A stretch of DNA of 64,000 nt from Micractinium sp. NFX-FRZ. Its lineage: Eukaryota > Chlorophyta > Trebouxiophyceae > Chlorellales > Chlorellaceae. Within the stretch, counting starts at the first letter, position 1. The number at the start of each line of letters is the position of its first letter. Positions 33,766 to 44,236 of this stretch are shown here, piece after piece. The stretch is from NCBI GenBank assembly GCA_029339195.1, contig JAPTJF010000009.1:124001-188000 (forward strand). Direction: 5' to 3'. A program made the translations under genes and the position numbers. The notes under the pieces were generated by a model. It searched no databases, was not told the origin of the DNA, and was given only the letters and a program-made list of their open reading frames with translations.

Positions 33766-34560
33766 CGCGGGCGCAGAGGAGGGGGCGGGAATGGCTGGCA
33801 GCAGGGGCACGCGGTGCCGCTGTCTTGACTCTTTAAAACTCGGATGCCAGCAGCTGTGTGGGCACACACGCCAGTCCTCCCGGCCACAGCGCATGTCGCC
33901 ACCCAGCATCCAGCGCTGCCGCCTGATCCTGTGGTCTATGCTCATTCAATGATTGGTTGCCTTACAAGTTGTATCCTGCATAATGTGCAGCAGGGCGCTG
34001 TGCCTGTGCAGCAGGGCGCTGTGCCGCTGCCCACTCTCCGCTGGCCAGTTTCAAATGTAAGCTGGGAACAAATGGGTGCGCCTAACCCTGCCTGCCTGCC
34101 TCAGTGTCAGCGTGCGTCCCAGGCGCCAGCGCTTGGCTGCCCGGATTCACTTACTGCATGCCAGTGTTTGTAAGCTGCTGTGTATGGTGTTTGTTTGTTT
34201 AAGCTACCCTGATTGGCCTGCATGGCCGTCAGTCCTGCTGTGGTTCGCTGCTCCTGCTGGTTTGCTGGGTCAAGCCGCGCCTGGCTGGCGCCGCAGCTGC
34301 CGGCACGTGACGCTGCCCGTCCCCTGGGCCCCTGCGCCGCGCCGGTGCGCTGCGGCCTGCCGCCGCTGCCCTGTGCGTGCGCAGTCACGCCGCGCCTCGC
34401 GCCTCCAGTGCCGTCCCTCGTGCGCCGTATGCGGCTGTGCTGGGCCAGGCCTGGCCTGCCAGACCACACCAGCGGTGCATGCTTGGCTGCATGCGTGGAT
34501 GACGTCATCCCCAGGCGGCAGCCACCCCTGCCTGGCGCACGTGCGTGCATGGGTTGCGCC
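33766..34560. other. convergent intergenic region between COQ6 and SCE1
   Basis: It holds the 3' flanks of both genes. TGTAA is present on the plus strand at 34056-34060. No gene is seen. Confidence 0.5.
34056..34060 (+). terminator. candidate TGTAA poly(A) signal of COQ6
   Basis: The motif lies about 290 bases past the COQ6 stop codon on the coding strand. Confidence 0.4.
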
Positions 34561-36717
34561 TCACACGGGGGGTGGGTACTTCCCTGCCTCCTGCTTCACC
34601 CGCTTCTTGTACTCCTCCCGCCGCTGGCTGAACATCACAAATGCGTCTGCATGCCGAGGGGAGGGCAGCTTGGGGTGGGTGTTGGGTGTATGCTGCTGCA
34701 AACCACTCGCATATTGCACCTCGCTTTCCGGCACAGGTCTACATGCACACGAAGGACGCATGTGCGCCTGTGTGTGTGGTGTCTGAGGTGTGGGGCGGGC
34801 GGACGGAGTGCTTGCAGGCAGCGACAGCGCCGGCCGACAACGGCCCGCAAAGACAGCTGCCATGCCAGCGCTTGGCCAAGGCCGACGCTGATGCAGCGGC
34901 ACACGTGAACACAGGAGGCGTTGCGGCAGGGGACACGCAGCGGGGCCCGGGTGCAGGGCCAGGGGGTGGGGGTGCACGGCAGGTGCTGCCTGGTAGGGCG
35001 CGGCAGGTGGTGCTTGCCTGACTGCGCTGGCGACATGGGGTTGGGGTTGTCCAGCAGCTCCTGAAGGGAAGCCAAAAGGGAGGGGAGAAAGCAATTGAAA
35101 GGGTCAGAAGGAGATAGTGACATGGTATTGCCGTCATCAAGCATAGCTTGATGGAGGACAGGTCAAGGAAGAGTGGCAGCGGGTGAGGCGCGCGAGGGGG
35201 GGAGGCGAGCAGAAGGGACCAAACAAGAGGCATGTTGAGGCGGCACCCCTGGATGCCCACCGCGCCAAATGTTCTACGGCATAGAGGTGCGCCGCACTGT
35301 GGCCCCCATCCGAGCGCCCGCTCGCATGTTCCGCCCACAATACAAACACACACACACACACACCTGCATGTCCAGCAGCATCTGCTTAACGGCGATAGAT
35401 GTGCGCGCCCCCCTGGCCCCCATCTGATCGCCCCCTGGCCTTTCTCGTTTCCTGCCCTGCCCCCCACACCCCATTTGTCCAGCAGCATCTTCTTGATGCC
35501 CATTGAGGGGCGTCCCCATCTGGCTCGCGCTCGAGTTCCCACTTGCCTTTCTCGGCCCTCACACTGGCAACGCCCACCGCCAGGGATCGCTCTTGCAATG
35601 CTGGCACCCCGCATCCAAGGTTGCACACCAATGGCAGACAGCTCCCCCCTACACACACAGCATCCATAGATCAACATAAGAGAAACGAAACCAATGGTGC
35701 ACAGCTCCTGCCCCCTCCACGCACGCACACATGCACCCACCTGGATGCCCAGCAGTATTTGCTTGACGGTGATGGAGGGGCGCCAGCCCTCGTCCTCGTT
35801 CAGTATGCTCAGGCACACGGTGCCCGAGGGGTAGATGTTGGGGTGGAAGAACTTCTCGGGCAGCTTGCACTGCACAGGCGGCGGGGGAGAGATGTGGTAT
35901 TGGTATTGGTATTGGGGTATTGGGCGATGTGTAAGGGCAGGTGCTGGCAGCGGCAGAGACAGGAGGCAAGGGGTAGGCGTTCGGGGGTGGAACCTTCCGG
36001 GCAGCTTGCACTGCGCGGGAGGAAGGGGAGCTGTGATGATGTTGGGCGCATGTGCAGTTGCAAACCCTGTACATCCACGGCCTCCTGACATGGCCTTCTA
36101 CTCACCTTTGGCGGCTTGGCGGGATAGTCCTCGGTGAAGTCCATTGTGAGTGGGTAGAAGCCGCCCTCCCACAGGCTGCCCTCCTTCCCAGGGATGAAGC
36201 ACTTCCACCGCATCAGGTTGGTCTCACTGTGAGGTGGGTGCGAGCAGGAGGAAGCAGGGAAGGAGGGGTGGGCACAGGGCAGCTGGGTGCTGGAGTTGTG
36301 CCGGGCGCGCGACGTGGGTGCTGCGGCGCGGTGCAGGCAGCAGCAGCGGTTGTGCGGCCGGCAGAGCAGGCAAGCTGCCTGGGCATGCGCAATTGCCAAG
36401 GCAAGGTGAGCAGGTTCACGCGTGCTGGCCAGCATGGGACGTGGGGTGCACGAGGCTCAGCGGCAGCGGCGGCAGGCGGAGCGGCACACGCGTGGCTGGC
36501 GGCGGCACTCGCGCACCCGCTCGCAGTGGTCTCCGGGCGAGCATGGAACCCGAAGGGCTTGTCCTGCAGGTCGACAGGGGAGCTAAATGAACGCAAGCGC
36601 GGCCCGGCAGCGCTGCTCTCAAAACTCAAGTGCGGTCCTTGCTGCCAGGCCCTTGGCCCGCACCTTGCGCCACGCCCTCCGTTCCTCCGCCAGCCGACTG
36701 CGCGCCACTCCCGCCAT
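34561..36717 (-). CDS. SCE1: SUMO-conjugating enzyme SCE1 (UBC9), 6 exons
   Basis: The model is complement(join(34561..34646,35018..35060,35741..35869,36106..36226,36517..36563,36664..36717)), 159 residues, the normal UBC9 length. UBC9 accepts SUMO from the E1 on its catalytic Cys and passes it to lysines. The start [18 protein letters not shown] is the UBC9 N-terminal helix. [18 protein letters not shown] and YPAKPPKCKLP follow. [17 protein letters not shown] contains the HPN motif and the catalytic Cys at residue 93. [30 protein letters not shown] and the C-terminal KYPPPV complete the fold. Intron 5 needs a GC donor (GCAAGC at 35017) to join SPAQS to DAF. Introns 3 and 4 around exon 4 hold at least four decayed copies of exon 4 parts. 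Confidence 0.94.
35247..35515 (-). repeat. three decayed copies of SCE1 exon 4 end inside intron 4
   Basis: Segments near 35247-35290, 35361-35405 and 35473-35515 each resemble 35738-35785, the donor end of exon 4. In translation they read like [12 protein letters not shown] and MGIKKMLLD, against the functional [15 protein letters not shown] run (35344-35362) abuts the middle copy. Confidence 0.85.
35344..35362 (+). repeat. CA dinucleotide run in SCE1 intron 4
   Basis: A short pure CA/AC microsatellite lies directly before one of the exon 4 copies, at the position of its donor. Confidence 0.85.
35975..36022 (-). repeat. decayed copy of SCE1 exon 4 start inside intron 3
   Basis: The block shares GGGCAGCTTGCACTGC with the exon 4 acceptor region near 35860-35875 and repeats the flanking GGGGTGGAA. 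The offset is about 140 bases. Confidence 0.8.
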
Positions 36718-37016
36718 GGTGCCCCGCTGCCGCTGTGATGCTGCGACAAGAGAAGAGTGCGGTGTTCACAAAGCCCTCAGTCCTGCTTGCTCTGTTGCTG
36801 GGGTAGGATCGCAAATCGCTCTAGTTGCAAAAGCAACCATCATGCAGAATGCAACTTGGCGCAGCATGCCCCGCCGTGCTGCGGTTTACCGCCGCCCTGC
36901 AGGGCTGCTAGCAAGCCCAAGCTAGCAAGTTCAAAGCTCCCTTGCTCGCTCGGTTGTTGTATGCGACTTGGGAGTTACATAATATGATCTGGAAAATGGC
37001 ATTTACCAGGCAAGTT

Positions 37017-38718
37017 TTACAACTCTGCGAAGCAGGCCTCTGCACTGGCCGCCACGCCTTCGCTCGTGCCCGAACACGCGAGCGGCATGCGCACCGCCTC
37101 TGCCAGCGCCACACGCCCCAGGAAGAAGAGCATGGATAGGAAGGCGCCGTTGAGGGCAAACATGTCCATGCTGGAGGGCGGGGGCAGCTGGTGCTTGGCA
37201 GCAAAGGCGAGGCGCTGCCGCCACTCGGCCAGCAAGCCAAGCAGCACCGTGGCACCATAGCCAACCTGCGGGAGGAGGGTGCAGGATGAACTGGTGCTCA
37301 GCCAGGTGGCTGGTGCAGTGGAGAAAGCTGCACACCCGCATGCTGACTGCGCGTAAGGCACGCACGCGCTGCCCGCACAGGCCAGCAGGCCATTGGCCCC
37401 CGCCGAGAGTCCTGGCTGGCGCACCTCTGCTGCCGCATCCCTGCCCCATGCCGGCACCCCAGGCTGCCCCCACCCCGCCGGCGCGCACCCACTGCATAGC
37501 TCCCTGCAGCCTTTGGTGTGTAATACACCCCACTCCAGCCCTCCCACCCACCCACCCACCAATATCTGCAGGCCCAAGGCATATGCCTGGCACAGAAGCT
37601 CCGGATCTGTCCCATCAATTAGGTTTGCTGCCCAGGGCTGCTGCCGCAGCAGCGTCACGACCGGATGGCTGGACAGCAGGCGGCGGGCGGTGGGGCCCAG
37701 GTAGCAGCTGCAGCAGAGGGTGGCGGTGCGTGCGGAGGCAGCCACCACAAAACCTTGGGAAAAGACCAGCCAGGCGCCCGTGGTCTGCAGGCCTGCAGCA
37801 GGGGCGGGGCAAAGCGGGGCGGGAGGTTGACGCGGCGGCGGGATTGCGGGCCGTGGCACAAGCCGGGCATGTGTCCCAAGTAGGCGAAGCTGTGAGGGCA
37901 GGACCGTTGCTGGGGTCAGTGTAGGGCCAGGGCTGGGGCACGCGCAAGGCACATCCAGGTGCTGCTGCTGCTGACAGGACCGGCACCAGCCAGGGCAACC
38001 TCTCACTGCTACCAGCTCAAACCACCAGCTGACACCGGTTTTGTGCTGCCCGCCTGGCACCCACTCACCCAGCGCATGCAGCGCCAGCTGTGCCGTCAGC
38101 CCCACGCCGGCGCGCGCCACAAGCATGGCGGGCGCGCCGGCCTCGCTGCAGCCGCTGGACGCGGATGCCAGGCTGCCCACGAACTGGTCGGGCAGCAGGG
38201 AGCCCACGTAGGCTGCCCACACTTTAAGGGCTGCCACCAGCGGCTGGCGGTGCCGCAGGTAGAGCGCCGGCCAGCGGGTGGTGAGCAGCAGCAGCAGCGG
38301 CACGCAGGCCAGCAGCGGCGCCATGGCGAGCACGGTGCCGGTGGCATTGGGTGTCTGGTGCAGACGGTAGATGGCTGCAGGAGGGAGGAGGGGCCAGGGC
38401 ACAGGCACCAAGGTGGCCGCGTCAACAGCGGGCATTGGCGGGCGCCACAGGCGACGCACCCCGAGAGCGGCGCAGAGGCTGGCGCCGGATGCAGCGGGTT
38501 GTGCCGTTGGCGCAATAGCATGCGCCTGCGTGGTGCGGTCGCTCCTCCGTGCGTCTGCTGCTGGCCAGCCCCCGGCAGCGGTGGGTCAAAGAGCTGAGAG
38601 ACGCACCCGAGAGGCCAAAGGCGGCTAGGCAGAGGGCGTACAGCACGTCGGTACGCAGGCAGCCTCGGTTGAAGCTCAGCTGGAAGCGCCGCTCCCACTC
38701 GTCCCGGATGAAGTACAT
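37017..38718 (-). CDS. polytopic membrane protein of unknown function, 4 exons
   Basis: The model is complement(join(37017..37265,37560..37792,38069..38374,38607..38718)), 299 residues from the ATG of MYFIRDEWERRFQ. The family is not recognised. Hydrophobic segments include VLYALCLAAFGLSG, VLAMAPLLACVPLLLLL, ALKVWAAYVGSLL, AWLVFSQGFVVAASA, YGATVLLGLLAEW and NGAFLSMLFFLGRVALAEA. The C-terminus is Cys/Ala-rich and short. A pyrimidine tract followed by AAAAG stands directly before the ATG, so an upstream coding exon (up to about 39050) is possible, though no ATG was found in the matching frame. The stop overlaps a TGTAA string, and another lies at 36975-36979. Confidence 0.6.
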
Positions 38719-39793
38719 CTTTTGAGAGGAGGGGGCAGAAGAAGGAGAAGCTGCGCAGTGTGTGTGCCTCGCGCCGGGCGCCCTGCAGCGGCGCGGGCGT
38801 CGGCGGGGGTGTCCGGTTCCGTTGACAGCTTACGCGGGCAGCCGCACGGCCCTCTGCTGCACAGCTGGTGCCAGCAGATTCAAAGTGCGGCCGGTGGGCT
38901 GAAGGCGAGGAGGAGTCTGCCGGACGGATGGTGCGCACCTGCCACACTGCGGCGTGGGGATCGAGCACACGGAGCTGAGAAGGCGCAGCGAGCGCTAGTC
39001 CGGGCGGCGGGCAAAAGCTTCGCGGAGGCAGCAGGACCGACCCCAGCTCCACTACTGGTTTGTGCGCTTGACTGTGTCGGTCAGGGACGCCTTCATATGC
39101 ACAGCATAATTGGACAGTCCTGGGGTGACAGTCCTGGGGTTCAGTAGCCCGGCGCTCACTGGCGCCTGCTGGGTGCGGTCAGCACCACAACATGCAGCAG
39201 GCCGCCCGCACCTTGGCTCCAGCAGGGGCGGCGCCCACAGAGCAGCTGCAGCGTCTCCTGCGTCACGAGATGAAACAGCTGGGCCGCCCAGGTATGATGT
39301 TGTCTGCGCGTCGGTCAGCTTGCTGTGTAAGGGCATGTGAGCGCCGGAGCTGGCTGGTGCTTATACAACAGGGGTGGGCAGGAGGCAACGCTGTGGGAGG
39401 CAGCCCTAAGAAACAAGGGAAAAAATGCGTGTGTGTCTAGGACGCATGGGATGCGAGCCATCACTCCGGCCCACATGCCTGCCCACGGGTGCACTCCCCC
39501 ATTACGGCCCCACCCCTTCGCCAGCACACCGACATGGCACACTTGGCGGTAGGGCATCGGTTGCTGGACAGTCCCTTGACTGCCTGTTAATCATGCCCAG
39601 AATTCAAGACTTTGTCGCATGCTGTCATAGCAAGAGCTGCCAGGCTTTACCTCCAGGGACCTGTCCTGTATTAATTAGCTCGGGCGCCTGCTGTGTCCTG
39701 CTGGGCGGCAACGCCAGTCATGTCTGACAAAGGCGCGTTGGCCCTCGCTCTCACCAGTTCTCCGGATTCTAGCAGTCTTTCGTAGCTTTCGAC
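38719..39793. promoter_or_regulatory. divergent 1.1-kb intergenic region
   Basis: The promoters of the minus-strand membrane protein and the plus-strand hydrolase should lie here. A short direct repeat, GACAGTCCTGGGGT, occurs twice around 39113-39140. Nothing else is recognised. Confidence 0.45.
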
Positions 39794-42700
39794 ATGGCAT
39801 CATGCTGGGTGTACGCGCTGCTGGTGCTGGCCTCGCTTGCCGCGGCCCGGGGCGCCTCGCCTCCAGCGCCATCCAACGCGGGATTGGCGCCCCAAAGGCT
39901 TGTTGACAACGGCCTCACACACTACTATCAGCTCGTGGACAAGCCCAAGGGGACGATGGTGTGTGGGAGGCGAACGGCGGCGGTTTGCCGCCCCCGCCCG
40001 CGGCAGTAGCTGCCGCCGTGGGTGGTTTTGCATATGGACCTGGGCCAGAACAAATCCTCCTTTTTCTTCTTTATCCCATGCATCTAACTGAGGTTGACCT
40101 GACCCGCTGCCCACATGTTCTTCCCTGTATCAGGTTCTGATTCATGGCTGCGGCCCTGGCGCAAACGCCTTCTTCCCAAACGACCCCGTCACCTGCCCCG
40201 AATGCTTAGGTGAGCGGGCAGGCAGCGCAAAGGAGCATGCCGTGCTGCACGTAGGTCCATACTGCTGCTGGCCGCCGACCGCTGCTCCCGCCGCCCCTGC
40301 GGCCCACGTCACCAAGCTCCGCCGCCCCATCCTTGCCCTGCAGGCCTGCCAGAGTACCTGGCGCAAGCCAAGCTGTCGTTGGCACGGGGGTACAACACGC
40401 TGGTGCTGCAGGCCAGCGATGTGGGCAGCGGCTGCTGGAGCAGCTCCACCCGTGACGGGCGCATCGATGATAGGCCCAGGGTGCGCCGGCGGGGGGGGTT
40501 GGGCAGGCGGCTGGGCTGGCTCCTTGCATGCAGCCCCCCTTCTCGTCTTTGCCCGCCCCACTCGTGCACCGCTCCTCCTCGCCCACCTGCTGACATGACC
40601 GCCCAACCTGCGCGCGCTCTGGCCACCTGCCCAGATTTAGCTCGGCGATGAGGGCCCTCCACACCGCCCGCCCCGCCCGCCTGCTCAGCACACACACACC
40701 CGAGTGGTGGGCAGGGCAAGCAGCTGCTGTGCTGGCACAGCTCACTCTCACCTGCTCCTTATGTCTTTCTCTCATGCAGGTGGTGGCGCTCGCCTCGGCA
40801 TTCCAGCGCAACCACAGCGCGACAGAGCTGCCGCTCTACCTGCAGGCAAGTGGCGACATTGTGCAGCAGGGGCAGCGGCAGCAGCAACAGCAGCAGGTGC
40901 AGGAGCAGGAGGGCGGTGCGTGAAGCCCGGCAGTGGGATCAAGCCGGGGAAGTACGCGCGTGCCATTGCTGCCCGCCCGCCTGCAGGGCCACTCCAACCC
41001 GTGCCAGATGGGCAGTACAGCCTCCCTCGTACTGACGCATTCCTGGGCTGCCCTCCCGCCCGCCTCCGCCTGCAGGGCTACTCCAGCGGCGGCACCATGT
41101 GCCTGAAGCTGCCGCAGTACCTGCAGGCATCTGGCTCGCAGCTGCGGGTGGACGGCATTGTGGCGGTGGACGCAGCGCCCCGGGGCGGCTTCAATGCAGA
41201 GGGGGCGCCCGGCAAGCTCAGGGCGGGGCTGGACTATCCCCCCACCCTGTTTGTGGTCATGGAGGTGCGCCGCTGCTGGGGGTGGGGGCATGGGTGGCGG
41301 TGGCGATGCACGAGGGTTGAGAGACAGGGAAGCCAAGAGGGCGGCGTTGAACGTTGCGCCGTGCTGGTTGAGGTCATGGAGGTCACAGGCGCAGGTGTGG
41401 GAGCGGGGTGATCGGGACTAGCTTACAGAGGGCAAGTGGGATTCATGGGGCGGCACATGGTGCAGATGAGCACCCCAGGGTGGACACAGGCGCGCGCTTG
41501 GGGGTGTGCGCAGCAAGGGTCCCGCTGCCTGCACCCCACCAACACCCCCCTTCTCCCCCTCCCCCCAACACACACCCGCGCGTCTGCCTGCAGCGTGGCG
41601 GCGCGAAGCTGCGGGCCCCCGGGCAGATTGAGTTCCTGCAGGCCAACGGCGTGCCCGCCGACATGATTGTGGTGAGCCACGCCGCCTGCTGTTGTTCTTG
41701 TTGTGTTGAACGGTTCCTGCTGCATGTGAAGCGCCTGCTGGATGTGAAGGTGCCTGCTGCATGTGAAGTGTCAAATGCTGAATTCCTGCCTGCTGTGCAA
41801 GCTTGGGGGGTGATCGCGTGGGTTGGCATGTGGGTGGCAACGGCGGCGTGCCCGTGGTTGGGTGTTGTGAGTGGTGTGCCTGCGTTGGGAAGCGGTGTGT
41901 GTGCTGTTGCTGCTGCCGCTGCCTGCGGGCACCTTGTCAGTGCAAGGGACTGACTGGCCCTCGTCTGTGGGCTGCTTCTGGTGCACTGAGAGCGGGTTCC
42001 ACACTCCACGGCCCTGATGGCTGCCCGCCCGCCGCGTGCCCGCTTCCGCCCCAGCACGGCAACCCCCATCACTGCAGCACCTCCCCTCCCTTCTTCCGCA
42101 GCCCTTCTGCCCCCCGCATACCTCGCCCCCACCTAGTGCTCCGATGTCGTGCCCAGCGTGACGTCCCCCCTCCCTGCTCCGCTCCCCTCCTCTGCCCCCT
42201 CCTCTGCTCCCTCCTTCCCACAGCCCTTCCCCCGCACACCCTCCGCTCCCGATCGCATGCCCAGCGTGACGTCCCCCCTCCCTGCCCCCCTCCCCTCCCC
42301 CACTCCCCCACTCCCTGCAGTCCTTCCCCCGCAAAATCCCGCCCACCTACTTCTCCGACCGCATCCCCGGCATGACGCCCCCCCAGAGCGCCGCGCTGGT
42401 CTCCCAGATGCGCCAGCTGGGCGGGGTGGACCCTGAGGGCAACCTGGTGGGCTGGGCGCTGGATGGCGCAGCGGCGGTGCTGCCCTGGCTGGCCAACGAT
42501 CCCCTGCTGAGGGCTGCTGTGGCGCAGGAGATGCACATTGCGTTCGGGGACCATGAGAACATGGGTGAGAGGGCGGCGGGTGGGGGGTACCAGGGGAGGG
42601 GAGTGTTGTGCGTGCAGGGGAGGGGGGCGGTGTGTGGTGGACGGGGGCATATGAGGCCAGAGGACAGGGGCAAGGGGCGGCATGCGCGACACTTGGGGGA

Positions 42701-43176
42701 GGGGTGGAAACCGCGGTGGTCAGGGAGGCGAGCAGGGGAGGATGGCAGCTGGCCCAGGTGCGCACAGGGGAGGCGGGCGGGCACACGTTGGGAAGGCAGG
42801 GTGGTGGCAACCATCCCCCTCCGCACCCCTGGCTTCCTGGCATGCCTGGCATACCTGCCGGTGACTCTTGCAGCACCAACCCCACGCCCTGCACACCCAC
42901 CGCTTGTGAGATCCCCCTCCCCCCCCACAAGAAACAATCTGTGCGCCCCCTGCTGCTGCAGGCGAGTACACGGCTGCCAGCCTGGCGTGGTTGGAAGCTG
43001 GGGGGGAAGCTGACCTGCCCACACTCCTGGAGGAGCTAGTGCCCGATCGTCTTTCCCAGGTCACAATTAATGGGCAGCAGGCGGGGCCGGGCGCCGGCGC
43101 CGGCGCCGACTTTGGAGTCCAGCAGAGCGCTGGCAGCCCGGCGGCAGCGCCCGGCCCTGCGCCCGCGGTCATATGA
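39794..43176 (+). CDS. secreted alpha/beta-hydrolase-like protein, 8 exons
   Basis: The model is join(39794..39958,40134..40209,40344..40480,40780..40845,41076..41264,41594..41671,42321..42564,42962..43176), 389 residues. A signal peptide (MASCWVYALLVLASLAAARG) is followed by VLIHGCGPGANAFFP, an oxyanion-type HG turn. The nucleophile elbow GYSSGG follows (GxSxG, Ser near 151). IVAVDAAPRGG, RIPGMTPPQSAALVSQM and FGDHENM come later; the Asp/His there could complete a triad. An Asn-x-Ser/Thr site (NHSA) fits secretion. Substrate and family within the fold are unknown; lipase, esterase and peptidase are all possible. The C-terminus is a Gly/Ala/Pro-rich tail. Intron 4 is GC-AG (donor GCAAGT at 40846). 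Introns 4 and 6 contain decayed copies of the next exon's start. Confidence 0.72.
40974..41012 (+). repeat. decayed copy of hydrolase exon 5 start in intron 4
   Basis: CCTGCAGGGCCACTCCA parallels CCTGCAGGGCTACTCCA of the real acceptor and exon 5 start about 90 bases downstream. It carries a complete CTGCAG acceptor. Confidence 0.85.
42098..42285 (+). repeat. two decayed copies of hydrolase exon 7 start in intron 6
   Basis: Copy A starts after CCGCAG near 42102 and copy B after CACAG near 42234. Both follow the exon 7 pattern (CCTTCCCCCGCA, then CGCAT or CGTGC, then CAGCGTGACGTCCCCC). The functional exon begins after CTGCAG at 42321. Both copies have an AG acceptor but a broken frame. Confidence 0.9.
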
Positions 43177-43466
43177 CTAGCCATGGCTGCCTGGCTGGCG
43201 TGTTGTGCGCTGCTGGCCAGGTAGCCAGCCCTGCAGCCAGGCAGGCAGCCAGCCGCTCACTCAAACAGAGCAGGAGGCAGGCACCTGTGAGGCAGTGCCC
43301 TGCCCGGGCAGCAGGAAGGGCCCCCGATTCGTGATTCTTGTGTGCATACGTTTGAAATTGCTTGAAAGTAATACCGGGACCAAAATGGATGCACTCTGCT
43401 GGATGGTTCGCTCCTTTACGCACTCTAAACGCACCTTTTAGCTAGCTCACTCTCGTCAGCGAGCCA

Positions 43467-43471
43467 TGTAA
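43467..43471 (+). terminator. candidate TGTAA poly(A) signal of the hydrolase gene
   Basis: TGTAA lies 291 bases past the stop codon on the coding strand. Confidence 0.4.
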
Positions 43472-43793
43472 ATCCTCATGTGTCTCTAAATGACTGTGTG
43501 GGGAGACAGGCAGCCTGAGGGGTGGGAGGGAGGCGAGCTGGCGCCGGCAAGCAGCAGCTCGGCGGGCGGTCGCACAGGGTTGCAAAGCAAGTGGAATTCC
43601 CCCATGAGTTCGCAATGAATTCTGAATCATTTGTTATGCATCCCGGTTCAGAAGTCGGCAAACAGCACGCTCCTGCCAATGGCGGCTGCTGCCTTGCAAA
43701 CCTGCTCCTCATGCTGACGTGTACTGAGCACTTGGCGCTAACATGATAAAAGCGGTCACAGATGCTATGTGTTGTCATGTTCTTGACCATTGA

Positions 43794-43805
43794 TTACATG
43801 TTACA
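43794..43805 (-). terminator. paired TGTAA poly(A) motifs of Cys-repeat gene B
   Basis: Two TGTAA motifs on the minus strand, separated by two bases, lie about 430 bases past the stop of gene B. Confidence 0.4.
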
Positions 43806-44236
43806 TTCTTTGGTGTTGTTTTCAGCTTGGCGCTGGCAGGGCCGCAGAGTGTGCCCTCTCATTGCGGCCGGCCTTGCTCGTGGATATGATTCACTTGTGT
43901 TGTTGCACCGGGTGGGGATTCTTGCTGCCACAGGTTGGCCGGTTCAAGTCTGGGCCATGCTGCTCTGCCCGAGTGCGCCTGCTTGAGTGCAGCACACCTG
44001 AGCACGTGTGTCTGCAGAGCGGTGGAGCTGGCGGCACCACAGCTCGCTGCACGGGGATGCAGCCAGGGGAAGGGGCGTCAGAGCGGCAGCTGTGGCAGCT
44101 TTGCTCAAAGCCTTTGCACCCAAGCTGCCTTTGCAGAGCCGGAGCAAGACTGCTCGTCCCTGCCAGGGCATGGCAGGGTTATTTCTGAGCCAGCCTGTGC
44201 CCAGGGCAGCACCCCTCACCTTGTGTGTGCCGTCAC

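Larger units (their letters stand above)
43177..44236. other. convergent intergenic region between hydrolase and Cys-repeat gene B
   Basis: It holds the 3' flanks of both genes. TGTAA motifs occur on the plus strand at 43467-43471 and on the minus strand at 43794-43798 and 43801-43805. It is locally A/T-richer. No gene is recognised. Confidence 0.5.

Noticed and set aside
38822..39052. Upstream coding exon for the membrane protein at 37017-38718
   Set aside because: A donor (GTAAGC) and an acceptor before the ATG would join in frame, but the segment starts at a GTG and I found no ATG in frame. The ATG at 38718 was preferred.
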